Shown here piece by piece: positions 12,801-27,800 of a DNA stretch of 64,000 nt. Source of the DNA: Dicaeum eximium (Eukaryota; Chordata; Aves; Passeriformes; Dicaeidae); the NCBI GenBank assembly GCA_013396995.1, contig VWZP01001626.1, positions 44,078 through 108,077 of the forward strand. Reading direction: 5' to 3'. Positions within the stretch are counted from its first letter, which is position 1. Every line of letters starts with the position of its first letter. A model generated the notes under the pieces. That model made no database searches. It was not told where the DNA came from and was given only the letters and a program-made list of their open reading frames with translations. The position numbers and the translations under genes are program-made.

Positions 12801-15800
12801 GCTCTTGTCTCGTGTAAGTGGAAATCAGGAAATGGTGTGAACCCAGTGCAGAAGGGCCCAGTCTGTGCCAGACAGGCTCCATCCAGGGCTGCCAGACACC
12901 AGCCTGGAGAGGGATCTTGGCCAGCCCCCAGCAGAGCCCAGCACCCACATCCCTCCTGCCAGGGCAGGCAAAGATACCCCCAAACCTCAGCAGCCCCTAC
13001 ATGAACACTGATCATGTCTTGGCACTGCACCCAGACAGCACAAGGTGTCACCTGGTCACCCCTCTGCCTGCTGCAGTGAAGTCAACTCCATCAGAATCAT
13101 TGGATGGCAAGTTTCAGGCAAATTCCCTAGACACATGCAACCCACAAGGCAGCAGCATAAATCCATTTACATTTTGAGATAACAACATTCTCCTGAAACC
13201 CTAAACAACTGCTCCCAGGAATGGTTTGTATTTCTCTTCCCTCTGAGTGCTGCAGAGCCATGTCACAGCTCCAGAGGGTGACCTGCCCACTGCCCACGCT
13301 GTGTTTCACCAAAGGAGAGCACAGCTCTGAGGCTTTAAGCCATTCCCTTAACCCCCTCAGCAGCTGAAGCCCAGCCCCATGAAATCCTGCCTGTCCCTTC
13401 CTCTCCCCAGTGACTGAACCCTTCAGAGCTGCCAGTGGCTCATGGCACCAAGAGCACCTTGGAGAGGCTGGTCTTGCCCTTCCAAACCTCTCCTAGCCAA
13501 GGTCACCATGAACAATGGTTTTAGCAACAGTTTTCTTCCATAATTTACTTCAGAACAAGCATCTTCTCAGGCTATATTTTCTGAGCACTTCAGGAAAAAA
13601 CACAACCCTGAATCTAATTTTTATACATTTCAAGCTGTCAGCTCTGTGCCCTGTGAATTTTAAGCACTGTGAGGCAGAGACACCAAATGAAGGGGATACC
13701 TGTACCCCATTATAAACCACTGAAAACAGCATTAAACATTGCAATTAATAACCTATTTGCAAACTTGGTGCAATCCTGAAGTTCACTGCATGATCTGTAA
13801 TGATTTCAAAGCCAAGTGCATTTCTGTTGACACATAAGGACACACCAAGATGGCAAAAAAAGTTGGCAAACTGCATTTTTTCACAATAGGTGAAAATCTC
13901 ACAATTTGTGACAGGACTTGAAAGCAAAGACTGAGAAAGGAACTAAAGGGCAGTTGTAAAGAAGACAGGAAGGAATGAGTATGGAGCAAAAACAGTGCAA
14001 AGAAACTGGGAAATATCAAGGATTGGATGTGTTAGAGAGGGAAAAGAAACTTACAGACTGGCAGACACAGCCAGGTGGGGAAAAAAAAAAAAAGAGAAAA
14101 TAGGTTGTGTATGATCTAGATAGAAATGGAAGCACGAAGGAACATTTTTAAGCAAGTTCTCAAGATATCACTTTTATCCTCCAGCACAAGCAACTGGTTA
14201 CAACAGCACTTGGGCTCCAGAGACCCCTTATCGCTCCTGCCCTGGGGTGCCCCTCACCAGATTCGGTCCATGTTAAGTCTTGAACCCAGAAAAGGAGCTG
14301 AAAAACTTTAACTGTGTTCCAATTTATGTGTGGATCATCAAGAGCCCAGGACATTCCCATGGGATTTTCTTTCATCCCTTCTACAATCTCTATAGTGAGT
14401 GTCTTTAGGATCCCACAGGGGAAAACACTGCTCTGTTCTTTCTGGCAGTGTCTTCCAAGTGTTTTCCTCTGGAGCTGCCTCCTTCAGGCAGCAAATTCCT
14501 CACCTCTCCTCCCACACATCCTAAGAGCACATTGTCTGGGTGCCTGTGGTCAGGTTTGACAGTTTAAGAAAGTAATTTCCCCAGGTTTCCAGTTCTCTCC
14601 CTGTATTTGAGGTTCAGTAATTGACCTTAGGAGCCCACCAGCTCCATCTCAAGTTCTGCAGCTCTGCAGCAGCAGTTTTAAACAACAACCACATAGACAC
14701 TTCTCCTCCTGATAGGAGTAAAAAGCCTCCTATCATTAGTTACCTGTCTTAGCTGAGGAATAACAATTTATCTTTCTTAACTGCTTTGGAACTGAATCCA
14801 AAGCACCTGCACCATAAAACCTCAGAGCCTCCCCAGGAGGTTCTGTCATTGCCCAAGACTGAACCCCAGGGTTTCATAACCACGATGCAGGAAAAGGAGC
14901 TGCAGCCTGGGAAGGGAGCTGTCAGCAGCATGGGTGCAAATTGTCCATGTGAAGGACAGCACTTTGCCATTGGAACAGCATTTCCACCTCAAATTTCAGC
15001 TTTTTATTCCTCAGATGTTGCATCACACACTGGAAGTTGGACTATGAAGTGTCAATTCTATCACTGCACCATCAGCCAGCCCCCTCCACCCCTTGGAGCC
15101 AAACCTCGATCCTGACCCAAGGGACATCACCTTTATTAGGCCCTAAAACCTTCACTAAGCTGAGATATCTTCTGTGCAGTCTTCCCTGTTTTCTCTCCCT
15201 GTGCTTCTCTCTGCTTTTGTGGACCATGGAGCAAAAGATGACATTGCACAAGGGATCTCAGCTCTTCTCCACATCAGCAGTGCTGGAAAACACACCTTCC
15301 CATGTTGCCATTTGACCTTGGGAGAACTAAACACAGCCACAAAAAGCAGAGGTGCTCTTTTCACCCTCCTTTCCTTGCAGCACATTCCTCAGTCATTCCC
15401 ACTGTTGCATTACCACGTTACGCTGATGAGAATTAAAATGTTCATTAATTCTGGCAGCTTGTCAGTTTTTCCTTAACGAATTCAAGCAAGTGAAAGAACA
15501 GTGGCTTCATGACTCCTCTCAGGAAAAAAAGTTTATGAGAATTTCACAAGAGACAAGAAAGAAATTTCTTTTGCCTGCAGTGACCCTCTTGCCAAACACC
15601 AGACCTGCACCATGCAGTGCAGAAGTGAAAGTTTCTCAGAGCTAAGATGGCAAAATTCAATTAAGGAGAAGGCATTGAGCATCTAAGTAACAGGGTAAGC
15701 ACAAAACCCTGTCTGTTACCAATTAGTATGAGAAAACGACACAACTAAGAAGCAGCTGCCTTCAGCCAGGATAGGATGACAAGGGTTTTGCCTTAAGGCT

Positions 15801-18800
15801 CCTCTCCATGTCAAAGTAACAAACCAAACAGAAAAACAAATCAACCTCCAAAACTTACTGGTGTCTTCATTAATTATTTCTGACTCCACACATGAGCATT
15901 TTGCTGATTTAGCTTCTGTATCCTGCCAACTCGGCCAGCACTTAATTGCTGGGTGTGTAATTAAAATGCTGTGTCACCAGCCACGGAGCAGCAGCACCAC
16001 ATCCCTGGGCCTGCTGAAGGCAGCCAGGAGCTCCCCAGACAACCTGAGGAGGAATATCAGATCTCACAGCACAGCACTTACTTGCCTTGAAGTGTTTTAC
16101 ATGGGCAGATCAGGCCATCAATCCCCAAACTCGGTTCCTCTTTTAGCAGGATGGAGCGGGGGAAGCACCACAGGGTTTGTTCCTAGGCAAGAGCTCCTCA
16201 CCTCCCAGCCACACTTGCAGGCTAAAAGCACCAACAGTCAGAAAAGGAACATGATCTTCTCAAGTTCTCAAAATCTGTTTCAAATTTTTCCTTATGGTGT
16301 GTTGGGAGCTTTGCATCATTTCTTTTCTGCCCTGATTGCTCAAGAACACAAAGGGGCAAAACCCTCCCACGTATGCTGCCACACTGGGCTCAGCCTCCAA
16401 ACAAAAGCTCCTGGAGATGCATGTGTGCATCCACCACGTCCCCAGGTGGCTGTGGGCACGTCCCACCTGCTCCTTGCTTGACCCACTGTACATGACAGTG
16501 TGACCTGTGCATCCCTTCCAGGCACTGAATGCAGCTCTGCCCATCCTGCCTGTGCCAGGGCTTTGTCCCAGTGCAGACACAGGACAAACATTCCTTGTGC
16601 CTTCTTGAAGAACAGATCAGTGTCTGGTGGCACAAGCAGATTTTTATTCAAAGTTGCCTGAGTGAGATGGAGCTGCAGCCTCACAGCCACAGCCACAGCA
16701 AATCCTCCATGGTTTATTCTCTCTGCAATCCCAGAGTCAAACACAGAGTGCAGAGAGCAATGTGATCTCCTGAGAGCAGAGCAATTGAGATCTGCTTCTC
16801 AAGAACTCTCCCAGCCTCTACATCCCTGCCATTGAATAGGAAGATAAAGCCAGGCTTTAAGGAGCCCAGCAGCAGCCCATGAGTGACCAGCTGAAGATGG
16901 ACCTGCCTGGTTTTCCTTCTCTAAGAGCTTGGAGTGTGAGCACCCTGCACGTGGCACAGGCTGCAGCAGCACAGACAGAGACAACAGGAGGTTCATCAGA
17001 CACAGAGAGCCTATAACAAAAAGGGCAGAATTTGCTTCTCCTACACTGCTGCTTTTGTCCTTCCTTTCCAGAGGACCAGAGCTGGAAAGAAAGAAAAGGC
17101 AGCAAGGACAAGCTGCTGAAACAAGCCAACTGCCCAAAATGAAACAGTCTGAGCCACATCTGTAGAGTCAGCAAGAAAACTGTGTGCAAAAAAACCCCAG
17201 CTACTTGACACATCAAGAGCTGAGGTGAGGTAGTAAGTCTCAGGAGAAAACTAAACAGAAAAAAAAGAAATGAAAAGATGCCCTGATGAAATATCTATAA
17301 ATACCCTTCGACAGCAGCTCCTCAGGAGAGGCTGAAATGCTCAGGGTGGGATTGCTGGGGTGCCTGTGCAGGGACAGGAGTAAAGATCCTCGTGGGTCCC
17401 TTCCAGCTCAAGATACTCCATGATTCTGAACCCTCAACCCATTTTTCTCCCAATGCCTTAGGGATTGCCAGATAGTTCTGTAATAATTATTTACTCCCTA
17501 GAAATTTTAGTTTTCAAACAGCTTTGCTAAGACAACCACAGCAAACCAAAGAAGGGGTGGGCTGTATGTGGGAGGGCTAAAGGTCAGGACAATTATTTAT
17601 GGAAGGTTTATGCCTTTGTTGCAGGGCTTGATGTGTCGTTATTCCTGCAACTACACCTCAAAGGTATTATTTTCCTAAACACAAATCCCATTTCCTTCCT
17701 TCAAAATCCACGTTTCTAACTAAAATTAAGTTAGCATTTAACAAAACCAAAACACTGTAATTTTAGAACCGTATCACTTCAAGTTGTTTTATTTTTATGC
17801 TTGTAGGAGAAAGAAAACCTTTAGTTCCTATGAGCCTTTTGTCATGACAAACCACAACGTTAATTACTAGGAAGCTGCTCTTGCTAAAACCTCCCAATCC
17901 AGCTGTCACTGGGAAGCCAGACAAACATTCCCAAAATAACAACTAAATAATTGATATTACTGGAGTCACAGAACACAATAGCTTGAACAAATACCCACCA
18001 GCCAGCCCCTGTCACTGTCACCTCTCCCTGCCTGTGTGACCTGCATGATTCCTGCTCTGAGAGCAAGGTGGGAGGTTACTCATGTCATTATAATCTAAAG
18101 GCCATCAACAGTCTGTGCAGAGACCCACGGAGACATTCTTAATCTGACTGTGCTTCAAGCACAAGATGATTTTAAGTACCTAATCTAACCTCTTGAAATT
18201 CCCTTGTTAGTAGAAATGAGCAATCTAAGAATTTATTTTGCCCTTCCAAAGGCAGAGGTTCAGAGTAATTCTGAACCTTTACATGGTTCAGAGCAACTTT
18301 GTCTTTTCCACAGTCTTAATTATATTCTCACTTCGAAAAATCTTTATCTAACCACAATTTAGATGATTATTTAATTACTAGAACAGCATTCTGTACCTTT
18401 CCAAGGAAAACACAGTGCTCACACCATCCCTGTGCCAGCCTGGAACCCCTGAACAAGCATTTCAGTCTGTGGCATAGAAAGTGTTTCAGAGAAGGAAGAA
18501 ATATCCCATTTATCCACTCTGCCCTTAATCCTCTTCAAGTCCTCCCCATTCAGGGATGCAGAAATGAGCAGAGTGATGGCTAATGGCCCGTGGCTTGTTG
18601 CTGAATGGGTGATGAGCATCCAGAGACCCCAAAGCCAACACAGCAGCAGAGCAGCTTTGCAGAGAGGGACAACACAGGACCAACACTGACCCTGCTCCTC
18701 CTTACCTCGGATCCTGCACACCCGCAGGTGGGAGCTTGCAAATTAAGTAGTAGAATAAAAAAAAAAAACAAACAAAAACAACAGTTTGGCAAAAGTTACA

Positions 18801-21800
18801 GCAGTGTTACAGAAGGAAGGAAGGGAACGAGCAAAATGTGCTGCCAGCAGTACAGGAGTGCACATATTTAGCATGACACAGGCTCTGGTAGAGGCAGAGG
18901 TATCAGCTGGGAACAAAGAACAAACCATAAGTGCTTTGTATCAGTGGATGAGAAGCCTCCTGAGATACTCAGATAAAACAGAAGCGCCCCTTTGCTGGTT
19001 CTGCTTTGTGTCTCCACAGGACAGAGCTTGTCTCAGAAATGTAATCCTGAAACCAGCTCAGGTGAGGGGCTCTGAAAGGGAGCAGGATCAAGGCACCTGT
19101 AAGACACTCGAGGAACCAGCTCTGGCTGTCTCAGCACCAGTGACTGCTCAGGAGGAGCTGGAACAAAGGAGCTCCAGCCTTTCCTGCAGTGAAGGCTCCC
19201 CTGAAAGCACACGCTGGCCCAATGACAAAAATGTGATATTTCTGTGCACTTAAATAGACAGACTGTGTGCAAATTAGGGATTTTATTTTTTTGAGAGCTG
19301 TATTTCAAAGCACTCTTTTAAAGCAGGGCTTCAAGAACACATTGATGGAGACAACAAAGGTGGCGCTCGCTTGAGACAAAGGGTGACTCAATTCTGTCTC
19401 AACAGAAAACTCTCCAAGTAAAAAGGGATTCCAAAGAAAAATTCCAGCAGTAATTTATTTCTAAAACTCACTGGGGTTTCAGATGGAATTCTAACAGAGA
19501 GCTCAGCACACACCTTGTCCTTGTGTCTGCAAAAACACACTCTTTCCGTAAGGTAAGGCTGTCAAAGTGTATGGGTACCAGGGGGTTTGGAGGATTATAA
19601 AGATGAGAACATTCTCCATTAGAGGACATAATTCCTATTACTGCTCAAACTTCGAAGAGCTTTGAAATACTGTGAGCCATTTTCTAATATAAGAATCCAT
19701 AAGGGAAAAAAAATCCATAGTGTAGGCCAACAGAAAGAAACGTCATCTTTTGTGCCCTGGTCACCTCCTGGTATTAAACCATTATGAGAGGCCTCAAGAG
19801 GTCACAAACACTCATGTTCCTTCTGCAGAAATTTTGCACAAATCCCCACAGCAGGCTAAGTTTGTGTAATTCCTCAGTGTCTTCTCCCCCAAATGCTGCC
19901 TGCAGAGCAGTGCTGGTGTCTCAGGATTTCTGTTATCCTGAGCAATCTGTCCCAGCCCCGGGACAGCTCTCGGATCTGGTGGATGCACCAGCACAGAATC
20001 CTAGAGTGGTTTGGGTTGGGAGTGACCTTAGAGCCCATCCTGTTCCACCCCCTGCCATGGGCAGGGTCTCCTTGCCCAGGCCAGGCTGCCCAGAGCCCGT
20101 GCAGCCCAGGCAGGGTGCCCAGGACATTGCCCTACCTGGCCCCTCCGCCGCCCAGCACCAGCGCGATGGCGTTGCCCGTCAGGACCCGCGCCAGGCGGGA
20201 GAAGTCGGAGTGTCGGTCTGGGGCCTTCTGGAACACACGTTCATACATCTCCACCTGCAGAGGAGAGCCAGGCACGGTCACTGCACGTGAGGTAGCCAAC
20301 AGCAGCCTGCTAGAAGATGCTACAAAGATGAGGAGGCTGGAGCTTCTCTCTTGTGAAGGAGTGCTGGGGGAGCTGGGGCTGCTCAGCCTGGAGAAGACAA
20401 GACTGAGAGGGGACCTCACCCCTGTCTGTCCCTGTCTGCAGGGAGGGCTCAGGGCAGGGACCAGGCTCTGCTCCATGAGGCCCAGCAATGGCACAAGAGG
20501 AATAGCCAGGGACTGATGCCCAGGAGTTCCACTTGGACAGGAGGAATAATTTCTTTTCTGTGTGGTGATCAAGCGCTGCACAGAGAGCAGAGATGCTCTG
20601 AAATCTCCTTCACTAGAGATACTGCAAGCCTGTCTGGACACAATCCTAGTGACTGCTCCAGGGAACCCTGCTGAGCAGAGAGGTGGGACTGGAGGAGTTC
20701 AAGTGGTCCCTTCCAGCCTGAAGCTGTCAGTGGTTCTGCTACAGCTCTTCTTCAAAGGAACAGAGGGCTGTGAACCAGTCAAACAGTTCTAGTGGCCAGA
20801 GGCCAGTGGCCTCAGTCTTTTATAGCTGCTGGGGGTAGTACAGAATTTCCTTCAGAGCTCTTTCTCTTCCTTGACAAGTATCTGAAGATCTTGGGAAGCA
20901 TCCCAGGCTGCCTCTGCCTCATGTTTAGCACAGCTTGGAGAAGCACAGGGATGCTCCCAACAAAAAGGACTCTATGGCCTGTACATACCTTTCACTGGGA
21001 CTCTGAGACAGTGATTACTCTTTCAGGATATCAAAAAGCCAAGTCTGCATCCATAAAGAAAACCTGGCCCCCTTATCCCTGTTCCCTAAACCCAATTGAG
21101 GCCAAACAGATTTAAAGAGAACACTGTGTGTGTAAGAATATGGTGGACTATCATTATCCCAGAGACCCTTTGATACACAGATTACAGATGAAATGAGGGA
21201 CAGAGAGGGACCAGCCACCAAACCAGGAATCTCTTACCAGCTTGGGCAGGCTCCTTTTGGAGAAGACTCTGCGTGGACAGTGGATGTGGAGGTGAGCAGA
21301 ACACCAGCTCCGCATGTTGAGCCACTCCACAGTGCGGGAAGGGAGGGGCCCATCCTCCTTATGGAGCAGGACCAGCTGCTTCTGGGCTCTCACTGCAGTG
21401 TTCTCCAGCATCCTCTCCAGCTACAGCAGTTATGGACACCCAAGGAAAGGGCAGTAAATCTTGGCTGCTCCAGTCTCAGGGTGAAATACAGCCACACACA
21501 TCACATATCCCCATTCCCACCTGAATCCAGCTCTGCACAGTCACAGCCCCCAAACACGACTGATTTAGACAACAACACTCTTAACTCTGGGCTTACACAG
21601 CACACAGAAGCCTAAAATCAGCCAAGGATTCAAACCTGAATGTTTTTGACTTAAACCAGGCCATTAAAAGCACAGCATAGGCAGGAGCTGCTCCTGCAAT
21701 GTGAGATGCTGCCTGAGTCAGACTCGAGCCCACAAATATTAAGTGTTTTCTTCTTTCCCTTCCCATCAGTCCAATTTTTATTTCCTCCTTGCATTTCTGA

Positions 21801-24800
21801 TTTTGATTTTTTTTGTTGCTGTTTTAGGCAACTGCTGGCAGCTTGTTCTGCCTGTGCTTCCTGCCTCCTACCTCCACACAAGAAGAGCCCACACAATGGG
21901 ACAAACACAAAAGCTGCAGGTGGGACCAGCCCGGGCTCTTTGCAGGTCAGACTCAGTACTTCACCATCCTAAAAAACCCCACCTGTGATCCCTCTTTAAA
22001 ATTTCTTGAGGAATTTTTGTCTGGTCAGAGGACTTTGGTAATAAAATATAAAAACATAAAAATTGATAGTAAGGGGGAAAAAATTACAGCTTAAGATCTG
22101 TAATAAAATATAATAAGTAACTCATACACTGCAATTTAGATCTACTTTTTCCTAAGCACACAACATGAATTTTACCCAGGCAGAAGAGCATTTCTACCTC
22201 TGTGTGGAGATGCAAAGAAATTCTGGGCAGAAATACAAAGCTTCAAAGCAATTTTTGATTTACCATTGGCCAAAATGACTCTTTAGAAGAAAAGAACTTT
22301 GCTGGAAGTACTCCTACATAAAAACTTGCCATTTCAGAGAATTCTCATGCAATTCTTTTGCTATTCCTAACAGAGATTTCTCAGGAATATTTCATTATTT
22401 ATGCCTCACTGGGTGTTAAACCCAGGAAAATACATGAGTGTGAAGCAAGCTGCTTCGACCTGAGCTGTTCTAGTGCCAAGAGGGGAAGGAGAAGCCCTCC
22501 CACCTCTCCCACAGTGGGCTCCTGGTCTCCCAGCCCCACGATGAGGATGCAGTCGGCCTGGCGGATGCAGCGCTGGGTCCAGGGGGTCAGGGTGCTGTCA
22601 GCCTGGTACAGCACAATCCTGTGGATGTCCTCCTGCTGGCCCAGCCAGCTGGTCAGTCTGTACTCATGGAGGCTGGGGACAAGGAAAACAGAGAATTCAA
22701 TTGGTGTAACATCACAGCTCCCAGGAGAAGAGAGGGGAATCTTACACAGGCAGACAGCGGCATTTCCTGCTCAGCCAGGATCTGCTCCCTACTCCAAGCT
22801 CCTGCTGGCTCTGTTTCTCCAGGATTTATACCATTAGACAAACACCAAGGCAGGAGGATACAGTGATGCCTCACTTCAATAATGCTTCCACAGCATCCCT
22901 AAGCATGAGAGCTCTCAGAGAAATTCAGCTTTTCCAATTTCACAAGCGAGAAAGAAACTATGGGGAAAACCCACCCACACCTGCACCAAATACTCTTGAA
23001 ACCTTACTGTCTCCAACACCTGGAGCAGAAGGCCCAGTGTATGTTAGAAGCCAGGATTCTGTTCCCAAAGTCTGTGTATTTATAAGAAAAGCCCAGTGTC
23101 TCTCTGCATTTCTCTGAGCAGTGATGAGGGCAGGTACCTGTCAAGAGCAGCAGAGCCCAGGCGCTGTTTGATGTTGTCACTGGTGAGCAGCAGGGCAGGA
23201 CCTGGGGGAACAAGGAATTTCATATCTGTGAACACCTACATTTGAGCTCCTGGAGAAAACTGCCCAGAGAAGCTGTGGCTGCCCCACCCCTGCAAGTGTC
23301 CAAGACCAGGCTGGATGGGACTTGGAGCAACGTGGGATAGTGGAAGGTGTCCCTGCCCATGGCAGAGGGTGGAATGGGATGTGTTTTAAGGTCCCTTCCA
23401 ACCCAAACCATTCTATGATTCCAAGAATTCAATTCCATGAATTTTCTTTGAAGGTAGTGACATATCAATGCATTGACCAGAGCTGGCACAAAGTCTTCAC
23501 AAAAATTTTCACACTTTTCTAGGAATACACCTTCCAATTCTCCCTATTCCTGGAGCTCTGTTAATGCATTAGTCACAACCTGCAAGCTCTGTTATCCCCT
23601 TCCTCAGTGTCACATAGGGTCACAGAACTATGGAATGGTTTGAGTTGGAAGGGACCTTAAAGCTCATCCCATTCCATGGGCAGGACACCTTCCACAGGAG
23701 CTGCTCCAAGCCCTGTCCAATCTGGCTCTGGTGACAGCTCCTATTGCAGCTGCATCATCACCAACTCAGCATTCAAAATATCACAGACCTTTATAGACAC
23801 AGGAAGGCCAGGATCCTGTTTTCAAAGAAAAAAGCTGTTGCCCTGACCTTCCAAAACACAGAACTTGTTCATCCTGCATTGAACCAACTCCCCAGATGAA
23901 TCCACAAGCTCTGTGCAGCATTACTACTCCTTATTCAACACGCCAACAGGAACCCCAAAAACATTCCCAGATCTGTAGGGCACAGTCAGACTCCACTAGA
24001 GACACAGACATATCTGGCAACAACCTTAGATCTGAGCTGAATTTTGGTGCACATAAAGCTTCTTGCAGGCACTTTAGTTTAACTTTCTTATGAGCAAGTC
24101 TGTTGCAGCAGTAATTTGTGCCGTATGTGGTAGAAGCTGCAGAGTGACTGCAGCTAAATTTTAAAAAATGCAAAGAAAAGAAAACTTAAGGGAAAAACTG
24201 CACACCTAGAGAAAATATTACCTGTCCCTTACTGAGAGAGAAATTCACATTTACAAAACATGACAGAGCAGTCGCTTTGCATTCATGTTTTCATTGTGCA
24301 ATCCCTCATTGTTTCATTAACAACAGAACTTGAATTTATGTACTAAGTAACAAAACACTTCATTATGTGAGGAGTCTCAAGGCAAGGTTATAATGTGTTC
24401 AGTAAAAATCAAGGAACTGTGAACAACCAGCATGGGAGAAGATCACAAATTCACACCTCTGTGTTAAAAAAAGCAAAACCACAGGTACAGATCTGGAACT
24501 GGCTGTCCTGACCTTCAGGGCCATCTCATCTGCCCCCTCAGTGCTCAAGTCCAGCTGTAAAGGCTTCACTCTGCTTTAACTGACTTTACTCTTAGACTTG
24601 AAGAAGTTCCCAAGTGCCATTTTCCATCTTGTACTTTCCAATACCCAAATAACATTTGCTCTTTGCTACACTGATTATCAAAGAAGAGCAAACACAAATT
24701 GACAAAAATATCCCATAAGCAGAGACCAAAAGATAAAGCTGGTGAGAAAGCACAGAGAGGAGGGTGACTCAAGAACAAAATCTGACTTCCCCATCCTCCA

Positions 24801-27800
24801 ATAAAAGTTCTGGAAGCTGGTTCCTATGAAAGCAGCAAGTCCCAAGCAGAGGGAATGAGCAGCATTCCCAGGGCAGATCTGGGCTTAGCCTGCTCTTCCC
24901 TCCTCACCTCTGCTGCTCCTTGAGCCATCCAACAGCAGGGCACAGCCCAGTGCTGGGGGAAGGGGTTATCACCGTATCTTTAACTCTGGCAGATTCTGTT
25001 ATCTGACTCACTGTTCACCTGGTGTCAGTGTTAGTTTAGCTTTGAAATGGCACAATGGGATAAGAGAGGTCTCCCAGAGGGAATACTGATGGCACTGCAC
25101 AGGACAGAACAGCAAGGGACAGAGTGCAGCAGCAGAGTGATCATCAGTGTTCATTAATGTGTCAGAGCTCTCAGTTAAACAGAAAAGATAGGTGGATTTA
25201 AATTGTACTCCAGGACAAGTGGCTTACAAAGCTTTCTGGCAGTGGTGGAAGTTTAGCAGGCAAAGACAAACAGCCTGGAATGCCAAACGAGCTGAGGAAT
25301 GCAATAAAAATGCTAAGTAAGAGAGACAACACCAAGGGAACAGGGTGGGCACCTTTACCTGTTCCTCCCCTACCTCAGGCACTGAGATCCAGCAGCATCA
25401 GCCCCTGGTGATGCTCTGAGGCCAGGCCCCAGGGGGACACCATCAAAGCCAGTGACCTGCAGCCAGAACAACTTTCATCCAAGGGGAGAGGCAAAGTTTG
25501 TAGGGCTGGCTTGGATCTTTGTGCTCCTTCAGCCAAAGGTACCTTGACTGTGGACAACACGTGGCCAGCAAACACCAGAACGAGCCTTGGAGAGACTTAA
25601 AAAATCATATCCAGACCTCACTTCTGATGTGGGAAAGTGTCAGTTCACAGAACAGGCACAAACAAGGGTGCCCAGACAGACCCTGGTGTGCCAGCTCAGG
25701 AGGAGCCTGCCCAGCACCCCATCCCTCCACGTGCCAGGGACACGGGACAAAGATTCCCAGACCTTCGCTCATCCCCGGCACGGAACACGGTGATGCTTCC
25801 AACAGAACCAACTTGTTTTGTCTCAGAAATACCAACCATCTGCTCTGTACTCCCAGTTTCTAGCAGGCTCCCAATTAATCAGCCATTAAAACCCCTCCAT
25901 TAATGCGACCAAGAACACCAACATATGTGAGCTCAGAAAACAGAACCAACAGAAGTGTTATTTCAGCTAAACTGCTGCGAGCAAACAAGTAATGCAAAAA
26001 TATCATTCCCATCCTGGAGGTTCAAGGCCAGGTTGGACAGGGCTTGGAGAAAGCTGGGATAGTGGAAGGTGTCCCTGCCCATAGCAGGGGGTGGGGTGAG
26101 ATGGGTTTTAAGGTCCTGTCCAACCTAAACCATTCCATTATTTTGTGATGATTGAAATCCACATCCCTCAAACAGCCACACCTGCAGGCAGGAGTGACCA
26201 GCTCAATGTGTCAGGGCATCCTTAAAGTGCTTTGTCACAGTCACACACCTCTAACCACCCCCTGTCCAAACCTGGCATCAGCCTCAGGGGCAGCTTCCAG
26301 CTGGAGCTGGCATCAGGGACACACCCCTGCACCCCTCAGTGTTCTGTCACTAGGATCAGAACAGCTCAAAGTGAAGAACAGGAGAGGTGATGTGAGGTAA
26401 CATGAAATATTTCTCCAAGCCCTGTGTGTCTGTGACAGCAGCCAGCAGCAGATTGCTGGGGAGGAGTATCAGAGCCAGAAGAACTGAGTGTCATTCCCTG
26501 AGCCTCCAGCAATCCGCAGCTTTCTCAACCTTTTGGATTTCTCAAGCCTGAGGTGGTGACTTTCAGTAGCCTGGGGGATTTTTCTGTCAGCCAACAGCTC
26601 ACAGGGATCCTGAAGCCCAGGTTTTCTGTGCTTCAGGTGAGAGAACTGCAGGCAGTGGCCTCACCCCAGGCCCAGGGATCGTGGTTTCTGGGATGACCTC
26701 CTGGAGCATCTAAAGCTGTACTCCAGAGCACTCCATCTGGTTTTCAGTACTAAACTAAGAATTCCATGAAACAGGAGGGAAGGGAAGGAAAAGCTGGCAA
26801 ATGCCAGAGGTTTGGTTCATTTTCTCTGCTAACAAACAAGGGCACTGAAGAGAAGGGCTGCAGCAAAGCTTCCAACCTCCTGCCCAAGAGAGGGGGAAAA
26901 TCATCACACAAGACATAAAACCTCCATTTCTTGTCACTGAGCAAGATACTCACTTTGGTCACTTTTTTCCACAAAACACTGATTCCCTAAGATATACAGA
27001 AGCAGGAGTACAGGTGTCCCAGTTCTGTGTCTAATAAAACATGGTCCAAAAGTTGCCTCGAGAAATGAGCAGCCCAGAGGGCAGAGAGTGATTTCTGAGG
27101 CTCAGAAATGGTTTCAAATCCACCTCACCTGAAAAACACACTCACATCAAAAAACAAGGCCAGTACAAAATGCACTGTGAAAAAATTTTAGCAGAGCAAA
27201 TTTACTTGCTTGGACTCCATTAAAAGAAAATTTACTTTTGGTCTAATAAAAATCTACAAAATTATGTGGCAAAGTCACATAACTGATAAATGAGCTGGAT
27301 GTCAGAGGATACTGACCAGCAAAAAACCACTAAATTGTGCCAGGGTTCAGGCACCACAGTGAACATTTCACATTTAAATCTAATCTGTGTGTAAAGACAG
27401 GCAGAACTGGAATTAAAAACCCCAATAAATTATTAGCAAAGATTTTTCAGTGAGCTCTCCAATACATTATACATTTTTAGAACTGAAAAGAAGGAAAAAT
27501 TTAAAGGGCAGAAAGGAATGAGAGAGACACATATGTTGGATTTGAATCCTCCCTACTTCAGTTTGAAATTCTATGAGATCAGAGGGCTCCCACATAGAAC
27601 CAGAATTTGCACAGCCATGTGGTATCTTTTAACTGGTCTCAGTAAAGGAACAAAAAAAACAGTCAGGCAAATACTTTTAAAAAATCTGAATACTGCAGAA
27701 GAACTTCTTATCAAAAGATGCTCTCAGCTCTACCAGGATTAAGAGGAAAAGAATTATTAATAAAAATAGACATCATGAAAACTGACCAGAATTCATCAGC

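Larger units (their letters stand above)
3812..20135 (-). other. PNPLA7: PNPLA7 intron, 16.3 kb
   Basis: This is the largest intron in the window and separates the oxyanion-loop exon from the nucleophile exon. The content is mostly unique sequence. It holds CR1 fragments at about 7553-7885, 8861-9043, 17335-17430 and 19993-20115, one ambiguous base at 10178, and a possible LTR-like start at 6796. Long open frames here (for example 6476-7126 minus and 15861-16481 plus) show no protein family I recognise and look like chance. Confidence 0.85.

Noticed and set aside
15861..16481. 206-codon open frame on the plus strand
   Set aside because: No domain or family resemblance and no promoter, splice or polyadenylation context. 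Frames of this length occur by chance in a GC-moderate 16-kb intron.
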